Shown here piece after piece: positions 8,065-15,784 of a DNA stretch of 64,000 bases (the first letter of the stretch is position 1; each line of letters starts with the position of its first letter). Source of the stretch: Microthrix sp041394405 (GTDB lineage Bacteria; Actinomycetota; Acidimicrobiia; Acidimicrobiales; Microtrichaceae). The stretch lies in the NCBI GenBank assembly GCA_041394405.1, contig JAWKIF010000011.1:186001-250000 (forward strand), written 5' to 3'. The notes below the pieces were generated by a model, which made no database searches, was not told the origin of the DNA, and worked only from the letters and a program-made list of their open reading frames with translations. A program made the position numbers and the translations under genes.

Positions 8065-9036
8065 ATGACACCGACCGACCCGCGGGTCCGGGTTCACCCG
8101 GACGGCATCGATGACGTGCCGGTGGAGGAATCGCCGGAGTTCGGCGGTCTCGACCTTCCGATGGGGGAGCGCGTCGGCCTGCCGGGCCGCGGCGAGACGT
8201 TCTTCCGCTATGTGGAGGGCCCCGAGGGTGCGCCGACCGTGGTGTTGCTGCACGGCTGGGTGGCCAGCGGCGGCATGAACTTCTTCAAGGCGTTCGAGCC
8301 CCTGTCGAAGCACTTCAACGTCGTCGCCCCCGACCTTCGCGGTCACGGCCGTGGCATTCGTTCCTGGCGGCGTTTCCGGTTGGCGGACTGCGCCGACGAT
8401 ACGGCGGCGCTCATCAAGCACCTGGACTGTGGCCCGGCGATCGTCGCCGGCTACTCCATGGGCGGGCCGGTGGCCCAGCTGTTGTGGCGCCGCCACCCCG
8501 AGCTGGTTTCCGGCCTGGTGTTGGCCGCCACGGGCACCTGGTTGGTGCCGGGGCTGCGCCAGCAGATCGTGCTGGTGGGCATGGTGTCGGCCATCGCCGG
8601 CCCGCTGCGACTCACCTGGGGACTGCCCGAGGCGGTGCGGCGCATGATCCCCGTGGCGCCACGCGGGTCTCGCCCCTCGACCTTCCAGCGGTGGGCGGCC
8701 GAGGAGATGCGACGCCACGACTGGCGCATGGTCACCGAGGCCGGCACGGCCATCGCCACGTTCGACTCCCGCCGGTGGATCAAGGACTGCGACGTGCCCA
8801 CGACGGTGCTGGTCACCACCAAGGATCGAGCGGTGTCGCCGCTGGAGCAGGCCCGCACGGCGCTGCTCATTCCCACCGCCGAGTTCCTTCGCTACAACGA
8901 GGGCCACCTGAGCCCGGCCAAGGACAGCTTTGGCCCCATGGTCACCGAGGCGTGCCTGCACACGCACCAGCGGATCGGTCAGGAGCCCGGCATCAGCACC
9001 GAGCCGGTGGATCTCCGGCTCGTCGGGCTCGAGTGA
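8065..9036 (+). CDS. Alpha/beta hydrolase
   Basis: A 323-residue alpha/beta-hydrolase fold enzyme. Visible are the oxyanion-hole strand VVLLHGW, DLRGHGRG, the nucleophile elbow GYSMGG with Ser131, and a C-terminal His281 in NEGHLSP; the acid is probably the Asp of TTKDRAV. It probably cleaves an ester or carbon-carbon bond in lipid catabolism, given its position after a KstR-like regulator and the operator it shares with the SDR at 3116, but the substrate is unknown. The first 40 residues are a variable extension without a signal peptide. Confidence 0.85.
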   Translation: MTPTDPRVRVHPDGIDDVPVEESPEFGGLDLPMGERVGLPGRGETFFRYVEGPEGAPTVVLLHGWVASGGMNFFKAFEPLSKHFNVVAPDLRGHGRGIRSWRRFRLADCADDTAALIKHLDCGPAIVAGYSMGGPVAQLLWRRHPELVSGLVLAATGTWLVPGLRQQIVLVGMVSAIAGPLRLTWGLPEAVRRMIPVAPRGSRPSTFQRWAAEEMRRHDWRMVTEAGTAIATFDSRRWIKDCDVPTTVLVTTKDRAVSPLEQARTALLIPTAEFLRYNEGHLSPAKDSFGPMVTEACLHTHQRIGQEPGISTEPVDLRLVGLE

Positions 9037-9983
9037 GGCCGGCCAGGGTGGTTTCTGGCCGAATTCGACGGTGCGCCGTGGCGATCGTCGTGGGCTTGTT
9101 GGCGGCGGGCTGCGGCTGTTCGACGGCGCCGCAGGCGCTGCCCACAGGCACCAGCAACCAGACCCTGAGCGTCGGCGGGGTTCAACGCACCTACCAGCTG
9201 ACGCTTCCCGCCTCGGTGCGCCAGGCGCCCGCGGGGTCGGTCACCCTGGTGGTTGGCCTGCACGGCGGCCTGGGCAGCGGATCGGGGTTCGCCTCCATCG
9301 CGGGCTTCCCCGAACTGGCGCAGAGGAAGGGCTTCGCGTTCGCAGCGCCCGACGGCCGCTCGCTGCCTTCCGCGCTGGGGCGTTCGATCCGCACTTGGAA
9401 CGCCGGGCGCTGCTGCGGGCCCGCTGTCGCCAAGAACGTGGACGATGTGGCGTACATCGGTGCGCTGGTGTCCGAGCTGCGGGCACGGGTGCCCGCCATC
9501 GGCAAGGTGGCCCTGGTGGGCCACTCAAACGGCGCCATGCTGGCGTGGCGGATTGCGTGCGAACGGCCGTCCACGGCCTCGGTGTACGTGCCGGTGGCCG
9601 GGTCCTTTGAGGGCACGGCCGGCTGTGCGCAGGCGTCCGGGGCGTCCCTCCTGGCCATCCACGGCGACGCCGATGAGAACCACCCGATCGACGGCGGCAC
9701 GGGCAGCCGGAGCATCTCCGGGGTCTCGTACCGTTCGATGGCCGAGTCCCTGAGCACCTGGCGTGCCGCCCGCGCCTGCCCGGGCACGGGCACCACCAAG
9801 GTCAGCGGTCCGCTCCGCACCACCACCTGGAGCTGCACCCGGGCGACCTCCCGCTACACCGTCATCGCCGGCGCCGATCACCCCTGGCCCGGGTCCACCG
9901 GGCAGGCCACCGGCCTCCAGGGCACCCCATCCACGGCGATGGATGCCACCATCGTGGCCTGGGACTTCATCAGAACGCACTGA
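9033..9983 (+). CDS. PHB depolymerase/LpqC-family esterase, lipoprotein
   Basis: A 316-residue secreted esterase. The start GTG 9033 overlaps the upstream stop (GTGA) and gives a signal peptide with lipobox LLAAGC, placing the lipidated Cys at residue 27. The enzyme domain has the oxyanion segment GLHGGLGSG, nucleophile GHSNGA (Ser165), an Asp in HGDADENHPI and a His in AGADHPWPG. These define the poly(3-hydroxybutyrate) depolymerase/feruloyl esterase group (Esterase_PHB), which hydrolyses extracellular polyesters or esterified polysaccharides. The first twelve residues from the lipobox (LLAAGCGCSTAP) are identical to those of the metalloprotease lipoprotein at 27023-27883. Confidence 0.85.
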   Translation: MRPARVVSGRIRRCAVAIVVGLLAAGCGCSTAPQALPTGTSNQTLSVGGVQRTYQLTLPASVRQAPAGSVTLVVGLHGGLGSGSGFASIAGFPELAQRKGFAFAAPDGRSLPSALGRSIRTWNAGRCCGPAVAKNVDDVAYIGALVSELRARVPAIGKVALVGHSNGAMLAWRIACERPSTASVYVPVAGSFEGTAGCAQASGASLLAIHGDADENHPIDGGTGSRSISGVSYRSMAESLSTWRAARACPGTGTTKVSGPLRTTTWSCTRATSRYTVIAGADHPWPGSTGQATGLQGTPSTAMDATIVAWDFIRTH

Positions 9984-10009
9984 ACCGGGCTGAACCACTC
10001 GGCGCCGCC

Positions 10010-10912
10010 TCAGCCGTCGAGAAGCGCCCGCTCCAACTCGGCGGACTGGGCGTCGTCGAGGCCCCGATGGCGGCGACTGGCCGGGTCCGCCAGCCGACAC
10101 CATCGTGTGAATGCCCGTGCCCGATCGGGGGAGGAACAGAACCGTCCCAAGGTGGCCTGTTGCACGCGGATGGTGAACACCAGCCACTGCTTGCCGACAC
10201 GCCGGATGGTCTGACGCTCGCTGCGAAGCATCAGCTGATCGAGAACACGGTCGACCGGAACAACCGGATCACCGCCGACCGGCCGCGTCGGCTGGAACAA
10301 CGCCGGGTCGGGGTGGACGAACCAGTTTCGCCGCCACACCGGGCGTTTCCCGAGACGGTCGAACATGGCGTCCACACGGCCGGCCAACCGTTCTGCATAG
10401 CCGTCGACCGGCTCGTGCACGGCGGTGATGTGCCGGCCGATCTTGTCCGCCAGCCGCCATCGGGACGGGAAGCACACCGACCCCGCCTCCAGGTGCCAGC
10501 CGTCGGGGCGGCGCCGGAGCAGGCACAGGTCCTCCTGGGTGATGCGACCGGCCCGGTCCAGTGGATGGATCCCGTCGTGTCCCGTGGCGGCGCCGTCCCG
10601 GCCTCGGGCAGAGCGCAACGAAGGACTCACAGCGGCAGCTCGCAGCGCCTGTCGCACCATCTCCTCGACGGTTGCCCCGGCCGTTTCGGTGCCGTCGAGC
10701 GCGGCGAACACCTCGTTGTGCCGCAACGCACACAGCTCCGCCTTGAGGCTGACTTCGCTGCCTCGCCGATCGTCGATCACGAGCCATGGTCGGTCCCCCA
10801 ACGCCCGCGTACGCATGGCGAGCGGCCCTGAGTCGGGCGCAAGGTCGATCTCGTCGAGCCAGCCGGTGGCGTTCGGTGGGCTGTCGCGCGGGGCACTCGA
10901 GCGGGACGCCAT
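10010..10912 (-). CDS. DUF3445 family haem-dependent oxidative N-demethylase-like protein
   Basis: About 300 residues with the DUF3445 pattern: ALRHNEVFAALDGTE near the N-terminus, then DLCLLRR..DGWHLEAGSVCFPSRWRLADKIGR, ITAVHEPVDGYAERLAGRVD, RRNWFVHPDPALFQP and LRSERQTIRRV. This family contains the alpha subunit of haem-dependent oxidative N-demethylase, which removes methyl groups from small amines; whether this member does so is unknown. The frame stays open upstream to 11173, but the Arg/Ser/Trp-rich segment does not look like the family, so ATG 10912 is preferred. It is convergent with the esterase and divergent from a DM13 remnant. Confidence 0.75.
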   Translation of the reverse strand: MASRSSAPRDSPPNATGWLDEIDLAPDSGPLAMRTRALGDRPWLVIDDRRGSEVSLKAELCALRHNEVFAALDGTETAGATVEEMVRQALRAAAVSPSLRSARGRDGAATGHDGIHPLDRAGRITQEDLCLLRRRPDGWHLEAGSVCFPSRWRLADKIGRHITAVHEPVDGYAERLAGRVDAMFDRLGKRPVWRRNWFVHPDPALFQPTRPVGGDPVVPVDRVLDQLMLRSERQTIRRVGKQWLVFTIRVQQATLGRFCSSPDRARAFTRWCRLADPASRRHRGLDDAQSAELERALLDG

Positions 10913-11007
10913 GCCCAAGTGTTGCAGCCACCCGGGCAGGGTCGGGCGACGTAGGGGCTCCCACAGGCTTCGGGTACTGAAGCCCGCTGGCGTCGCGCCG
11001 GTGCGAT

Positions 11008-11314
11008 GCCAGCAGCGGAGACTTCGTGAGTAGCGGCAACTCCACCAGCTGTCGGCAACGGCGCCACGGCACCGACGGCGCAGCGACGTCGCTCCGGTTT
11101 CGAGGGATTCGAGACCAGCAACGGCCCCGATCTGAAGGTCGACCTCCGTGGCGCCGACGATCGCGATGACCACCTCGACCTCGGTCCCCTCAGCGGGAAC
11201 ACCGGAGTCCAGACCTGCGAGTTGCCGGCCGACGTCGATCTGGACCGCGACAACCCGGTCGACATCTGGTGCGAGCGGTTCGGGACCAGCTTCGGAAGCG
11301 CTCAGCTCGCCTGA
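11008..11314 (+). pseudogene. DM13-domain gene remnant with frameshift
   Basis: From 11102 to the TGA at 11312 the plus strand encodes EGFETSNGPDLKVDLRG, LGPLSGNTGVQ, ELPADVDLDRDNPVDIWCERF and FGSAQLA, the second half of a DM13 (electron-transfer, DOMON-related) domain including its conserved Trp-Cys pair. The preceding part, GDFVSSGNSTS ... SLRF, continues in another frame and joins it at the TTT run 11098-11100, so one extra base has broken the gene. There is no start codon in the second frame, and an in-frame stop at 10978 cuts the first. No signal peptide or upstream domain remains. Confidence 0.65.
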
Positions 11315-11339
11315 TCCGACGCGCTCGGGAGCAAGTCCA

Positions 11340-12209
11340 CTACCCGGACAGGCCCAGCACCCGCTCGGCGTTGCCTCGGAGGAACCTGGGCCAGACGTCC
11401 TCGTTGAACGCCACGTCCGGCAGCTCGGCGAAGATGCGGTCGTAGGTGAGCCCGGCGGGGAAGTACCCGGCGTAGATGATCTTGTCGCCGCCTCGAGTGT
11501 TGGCGTAGTCGATGATGGCCCGGGGGTAGTACTTCGGGGCGAATGCCGAGGTGGAGTAGTACAGGTTGGGCCACTTGAGCATCAGCTTCACCGCCAACGC
11601 CTCCCAGGGCTCGGCCCCGTGGCGCATGACGAACTTGAGCTCCGGAAAGAACCAGCAGACCTCGTCGATGAGCTCCACCTTCTGCGGGGCCATCGGCACC
11701 CGGGGCCCGGGCACGCCGGCGGTGACGAAGATGGGCAGATCCAGCTCCACGCACTTGGCATAGAGCGGGTAGTACCGGGCATCGTTGATGGGAACCCGGT
11801 AGGCGAACGGGGTGGTGGTGACGGCCCGAACGCCGAAGTCGCCAACCAGCCGCTCCAGCTGGCGCAACGTGTCCATGCCGCCGTTGGGGTCCAGCTCCGC
11901 ACACGGGATGAACCGGTCGGGGAAGTCCCGCAATGCCCGGCGAGGTGCCTCGCGGTCGTCCTTGGCAACGTTGACCATGCCGCGGGCAACCCCGTGCGTG
12001 TCCATGTTCATCAGCGTGATGGCCACGGGATCGGCCTCCGGATCGATGTCGGGCGGCACGTCCTTGAACATGTAGGCCGCCGGCATCGTGAAGGTCTTGG
12101 ACTCCTCGTCGCGCAGGTGTGGCTGGATGAACTTGTAGACCTGGCTACGGTCTGGCGAGGGGAATCCGATCATCGTGTCGATGATCCCGACATCTGTTGG
12201 CATGCTCAT
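11340..12209 (-). CDS. Amidohydrolase family protein (ACMSD-like)
   Basis: A 289-residue TIM-barrel metal-dependent hydrolase of the Amidohydrolase_2 group, which includes decarboxylases and hydrolases. It begins MPTDVGIIDTMIGFP; the usual HxH is replaced by DTM, so the first metal ligands are altered. Other blocks are GARGMVNVAKDD-like, ELDPNGGMDTLRQLERLV, VCWFFPELKFVMRHGAEPWE and the C-terminal FLRGNAERVLGL typical of the family. A related protein lies in the mycobacterial cholesterol cluster. It is divergent from the FadD19-like gene, with a perfect KstR-type box 11 bases upstream of its start. ATG 12203 is an alternative start. Confidence 0.8.
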   Translation of the reverse strand: MSMPTDVGIIDTMIGFPSPDRSQVYKFIQPHLRDEESKTFTMPAAYMFKDVPPDIDPEADPVAITLMNMDTHGVARGMVNVAKDDREAPRRALRDFPDRFIPCAELDPNGGMDTLRQLERLVGDFGVRAVTTTPFAYRVPINDARYYPLYAKCVELDLPIFVTAGVPGPRVPMAPQKVELIDEVCWFFPELKFVMRHGAEPWEALAVKLMLKWPNLYYSTSAFAPKYYPRAIIDYANTRGGDKIIYAGYFPAGLTYDRIFAELPDVAFNEDVWPRFLRGNAERVLGLSG

Positions 12210-12219
12210 GTCGGCAGGC

Positions 12220-12233
12220 TAGAACACGTTCCA
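12220..12233. promoter_or_regulatory. KstR-type operator between amidohydrolase and fadD
   Basis: TAGAACACGTTCCA fits all defined positions of the KstR consensus TNNAACNNGTTNNA. It sits in the 48-base divergent gap between the amidohydrolase (minus) and the FadD19-like ligase (plus), where one repressor could control both. Its core GAACACGTTC is the reverse complement of the core of the box at 32881. Confidence 0.7.
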
Positions 12234-12257
12234 TTCTTCACGAGGGCCGGGGGCCAC

Positions 12258-14078
12258 ATGACCGATGCAGCGACACCTCAACGAGCGGACGGGTCGGCGG
12301 TCGCCTGGAACCTGGCCGATCTGTGGGAGCTCACGACCGACCGATACCGCGATCGCGAGGCGCTGGTGGTGGGCGAGCGCCGCGTGACCTACGGCGAGCT
12401 GGAGGATCGAGCCAACGCCCTGGCGCACGTCTTGGCCGATGCGGGAGTGGCTGCGGGCGATCACGTGGCGATCTACTTGCAGAACTCGCCCGAGTACCTC
12501 GAGGCCATGTTGGCTGCGTTCAAGCTGCGTGCGGTGCCGGTGAACGTCAACTACCGCTACGTGGCCGACGAGTTGGCCCACCTGCTGGACGACAGCGACT
12601 CGGTGGCCGTGGTGTTTCACCGCCGCTTCGCCGATGCGCTGGGCGCGGTTGTCGGCGGCCTGGACCGGCTTGGCCTCAGCCTGGTGGTGGACGACCTCGA
12701 CCCGGCGGCCACGGCGCCCGACATCGAACCGGCCAGCTTCGGCGCCATCGAGTACGAGGGGGCCTTGGCCGCAGCGTCCGCCGCGCGCGACTTTGGCCCG
12801 CGCAGCGGGGACGACATCTACCTGATGTACACGGGCGGCACCACGGGCATGCCCAAGGGGGTGGAGTGGCGCATGGAGGACGCGTTCTTCGCCTGCATCG
12901 GAGGTGGTGACCCCATGCGCCTGGTCGGTCCCGTGTCGTCTCCCGACGAGCTCGTGGATCGCATCCTCGACGATCAGCTCGTCGTCATGCCGTGTGCGCC
13001 CATGATCCACGCGGCCGCCCAGTGGACGTCCATGTCGTGGTGGCTCTGTGGGGGCAAGGTGGTGTTGGCACCCGGAAGCTTCGATGGGCCGGCCACCTGG
13101 GAGCTGGTCGAGCGCGAGGGCGTGGGCATCCTGATCGTGGTGGGTGACGCCATGGCCCGGCCGTTGCTTGATGCCTGGGAGGCCGCCGGCGGCTACGACG
13201 TGCCCGGGCTGTACGCCTTCTCATCGGGCGGGGCGCCGCTCAACCCCCGCTACAAGGCCCAACTGCGTGAGCTCCTGCCCAACTTGATGATCAGCGACGG
13301 CTACGGCAGTTCCGAGACCGGGGCCCAAGGGGTGCAGCGGGTGGAGCCGGGGGAGGAGTCCTCGGCCCGCACCACCTTTGCCCCGGATCCCGAGGTCACC
13401 AGCGTGTTGGACGAGACCCTCAGCCCGGTCGAGCCCGGTTCCGGTCAGGTGGGGCGGGTGGCCCGAACGGGGCGGATTCCCCTGGGCTACTACGGAGACC
13501 CCGAGAAGACCGCCGCCACCTTCGTGGAGGTGGGCGGCAAGCGTTGGGCCCTCACCGGCGACCAGGCCACCGTTGAGGCCGACGGCACCATCACCGTGCT
13601 GGGCAGGGGCTCGGTGTCGATCAACACCGGCGGTGAGAAGGTGTTTCCCGAGGAGGTGGAGGCGGCGCTGAAGTCCCACCCCGACGTGTACGACGCCGTG
13701 GTGGTGGGCGTCCCCGACGACCGCTGGGGCGAGGCCGTGGCCGCCGTGGTGGCGCCCGTGCCCGGCGCCGCTCCCACGCTGGAGGCCCTGCAGGATCACG
13801 CCCGCGCCAAGGTGGCGGGTTACAAGCTGCCCCGCAGCCTGGTGCTGTGCGATGAGATCGTCCGCTCGCCCACCGGCAAGGCCGACTATCCCTGGGCCAA
13901 GCGCACCGCCGGAGGCGGCGAGGGCACTGCCGGAGGCGGCGAGGGCACTGCCGGAGGCGGCGAGGGCACTGCCGGAGGCGGCGAGGGCACTGCCGGAGGC
14001 GGCGAGGGTACTGCCGGAGGCGGCGAGGGTACTGCCGGAGGCGGCGAGGGCACCGCCGGAGGCGGCGAGGCACCCTGA
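12258..14078 (+). CDS. Acyl-CoA synthetase, FadD19-like, with repetitive C-terminal tail
   Basis: An AMP-forming CoA ligase of 606 residues. The P-loop-like YTGGTTGMPKG is at 191-201, the GYGSSETG and YGDPEKTAATF blocks follow, and the catalytic lysine is K541 in PTGKADYPWAK. Segments VNVNYRYV, RDFGPRSGDDIYL, MIHAAAQ, GDAMARPL and LGRGSVSINTGGEKV match FadD19, which activates C24 sterol side chains in mycobacteria, more closely than general FadDs (from memory). The last 57 residues are eight TAGGGEG repeats, absent from relatives. ATG 12258 is preceded by a KstR-type box, so sterol-responsive repression is likely. Confidence 0.88.
   Translation: MTDAATPQRADGSAVAWNLADLWELTTDRYRDREALVVGERRVTYGELEDRANALAHVLADAGVAAGDHVAIYLQNSPEYLEAMLAAFKLRAVPVNVNYRYVADELAHLLDDSDSVAVVFHRRFADALGAVVGGLDRLGLSLVVDDLDPAATAPDIEPASFGAIEYEGALAAASAARDFGPRSGDDIYLMYTGGTTGMPKGVEWRMEDAFFACIGGGDPMRLVGPVSSPDELVDRILDDQLVVMPCAPMIHAAAQWTSMSWWLCGGKVVLAPGSFDGPATWELVEREGVGILIVVGDAMARPLLDAWEAAGGYDVPGLYAFSSGGAPLNPRYKAQLRELLPNLMISDGYGSSETGAQGVQRVEPGEESSARTTFAPDPEVTSVLDETLSPVEPGSGQVGRVARTGRIPLGYYGDPEKTAATFVEVGGKRWALTGDQATVEADGTITVLGRGSVSINTGGEKVFPEEVEAALKSHPDVYDAVVVGVPDDRWGEAVAAVVAPVPGAAPTLEALQDHARAKVAGYKLPRSLVLCDEIVRSPTGKADYPWAKRTAGGGEGTAGGGEGTAGGGEGTAGGGEGTAGGGEGTAGGGEGTAGGGEGTAGGGEAP
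13905..14072 (+). repeat. 21-bp tandem repeat, eight copies, encoding TAGGGEG
   Basis: Eight 21-base units start at 13905, 13926, 13947, 13968, 13989, 14010, 14031 and 14052. Each reads ACTGCCGGAGGCGGCGAGGG(C/T) with single-base variants, and the last ends GCA. They encode (TAGGGEG)7-TAGGGEA at the extreme C-terminus of the CoA ligase. The near-identity at DNA level points to recent slippage or recombination expansion. Confidence 0.95.
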
Positions 14079-14128
14079 GGCTTCGCCGATCCGAGCTGGC
14101 GGGAGCGGCCGGCGTCTTCGGCGCGGCC

Positions 14129-14974
14129 GTGTTGTGGGGCATGATCGGCCCGCTGGCCAATGCGCTGGCCGATCGAGGAATCCAGCCGGTGACCATGGCC
14201 ACCTGGCGAGCCCTCGGTGCGGGCGCGATCTTCGGCGCGGTGGCCCTGCTCCGGCGGGCACCGGCTGCGACACCACCGAGCGAGGCCGCCCGGGGAACCC
14301 GAGGGCGCCTCGGCCTGTGGGGCCGCGTCGCGTTGCTGGCTGCTGCAGGGGTGGCGCTCTTCTACACGGCGCTTCCGGCGGCCGTGGAACGGGGCGGCAT
14401 CACGCTGGCCTGGGTGCTGTTGTACACGGCCCCGGCGTGGGTGCTGGTGGGCTCGGTGGCGCTGGGCTGGGTGCGAGCGACGCCGCGCACGGTGGGGCTG
14501 GTGGCCGCTGCCACGGTCGGGGTAGCGCTGACGGTGTTGGGTGGGGGCGAGGGCATGACCGTCAGCCCGGCCTCCGTGTCGTGGGGCCTGGCGGCCGGTT
14601 TGGGATACTCCAGCTACTACTTGGTGGGGCGCACGCTGGTGGAGCGTCTCGGCCCGGTGCGAACCTATGCCGCAGCCCTCACGCTGGGAGGGTTGATGCT
14701 GGTGCCGATCGCGCAACTCGGAGTCCCCACCGCCGAGGTGGCGGCGCTGCTGGCGGTGCTGGTCGTGGCCAGCACCGCGCTGGCCTACCTCCTGTTCGGG
14801 CTTGGCCTGGCTCGCCTGTCCTCCACCCGAGCCTCGGTCATCGCCACGGCCGAGCCCGTGGTGGCAACCGCGCTGGCCGTCGGCGTCGCCGGGGAGCGGC
14901 CCAGTGCCGTGGCCTACCTCGGCGGTGCGCTCGTCATCGCCGCCGCGCTGGCGGCCGCGCTCAGCCCGGCTTGA
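14129..14974 (+). CDS. EamA/DMT superfamily transporter
   Basis: A membrane protein of about 281 residues with roughly nine or ten hydrophobic helices in two EamA halves; the second half has the SSTRASVIATAEPVVATALAV signature of drug/metabolite exporters. It probably exports a small metabolite. The GTG at 14129 is the first standard start but cuts into the first helix: the frame is open upstream and reads RRSELAGAAGVFGAAVLWGM from 14087, so the true start may be the CTG at 14075 that overlaps the fadD stop. The gene would then be translationally coupled to fadD. Confidence 0.8.
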   Translation: MLWGMIGPLANALADRGIQPVTMATWRALGAGAIFGAVALLRRAPAATPPSEAARGTRGRLGLWGRVALLAAAGVALFYTALPAAVERGGITLAWVLLYTAPAWVLVGSVALGWVRATPRTVGLVAAATVGVALTVLGGGEGMTVSPASVSWGLAAGLGYSSYYLVGRTLVERLGPVRTYAAALTLGGLMLVPIAQLGVPTAEVAALLAVLVVASTALAYLLFGLGLARLSSTRASVIATAEPVVATALAVGVAGERPSAVAYLGGALVIAAALAAALSPA

Positions 14975-15755
14975 CGGCGATGCGCCCAGTATCGATCCGG
15001 TGCATCAGCGGGGCGCCGCCGCGAGCGTCGAAGAACTCGTCCACGGCACGGCGGGCGCCCTCCCAGTGGCCGTAGTCGTCCAGGATCAAGACGCCGCCGG
15101 GCACCAAGCGGTCGTAGAGGTGGTCCAGCTCGTGGGCGGTGGATGAATACCAGTCCGTGTCCAGCCGCAGCAGGGCGATGCGCTCGGGTGCCCCGTCGGG
15201 AATGGTGTCCTCCACCAGCCCCTTCAGGTAGTGGATGCGCTCAGGCGGGTAGGACACCTGGGCCATGCCCGCCTGCACGTCCTCCAGGGATGCCTCGGCC
15301 CAGCGTTCCCCCTTGGCGGAGTACTCCGTCATCATCGCTCCGGCGGAGGCGCCGTCGCCGACTCGCCGGTCGGCCTCGTCGGGTTCGGGCAGGCCCTCGA
15401 AGGTGTCGAACAGGTACAGGTCGCGGCCGGTGTCGCCTTCGTCCACCAGCGTGCGGGCGATGGCCATCATCGATCCGCCGCGCCAGACGCCGCACTCCAC
15501 CATGGCGCCCTCCACCCCGGTGCGGGCCAGATGGCGGGTGGCCTCCACGAGTGAGATCAGCTTCACCTGTCCCGTCATGGAGCGACCGCCGATGCCCTCG
15601 ACGATCTCGATGACGCGCGGGTCAAGATCGGGTGGATAGCTGACGGTCTTCACCAGTCGGTGGCCGGTGCGGGCGAGCAGGCGGTTCAGCTGCAGCTTGG
15701 CGTTCACCCGGCCACGGTACTCAGGCAGCACCGGCCGGGGCCGATGACCGGCCAC
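14961..15755 (-). CDS. TylF/MycF family class I methyltransferase
   Basis: A 264-residue SAM-dependent methyltransferase of the TylF (macrocin O-methyltransferase) family. The SAM motif is MVECGVWRGGSMMAIA. The metal and substrate region shows LYLFDTFEGLPEPDEAD, LRLDTDWYSSTAHELDHLYD and GGVLILDDYGHWEGARRAVDEFF with the characteristic Asp residues. TylF members methylate sugar hydroxyls of natural products or glycolipids; here the acceptor is unknown and no biosynthetic cluster surrounds it. GTG 15755 is the start. Its 3' end overlaps the DMT gene end by 14 bases, and it is divergent from the ABC-F gene 29 bases away. Confidence 0.88.
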   Translation of the reverse strand: MAGHRPRPVLPEYRGRVNAKLQLNRLLARTGHRLVKTVSYPPDLDPRVIEIVEGIGGRSMTGQVKLISLVEATRHLARTGVEGAMVECGVWRGGSMMAIARTLVDEGDTGRDLYLFDTFEGLPEPDEADRRVGDGASAGAMMTEYSAKGERWAEASLEDVQAGMAQVSYPPERIHYLKGLVEDTIPDGAPERIALLRLDTDWYSSTAHELDHLYDRLVPGGVLILDDYGHWEGARRAVDEFFDARGGAPLMHRIDTGRIAVKPG

Positions 15756-15784
15756 GGCCGAGGCGTCGATAGCCTCGACCAGCC

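Noticed and set aside
11148..12257. In-frame 5' extension of the FadD gene covering the amidohydrolase
   Set aside because: The 370 extra residues are antisense to the amidohydrolase gene and have no homology; the ligase starts at ATG 12258.
13905..14072. Possible CRISPR array
   Set aside because: Units are directly tandem with no spacers and lie inside a protein-coding frame.
13852..15075. Open frame through the repeat tail and DMT gene in another frame
   Set aside because: It is composed of PEAARAL repeats and shadow sequence; the DMT transporter frame has the expected helices.
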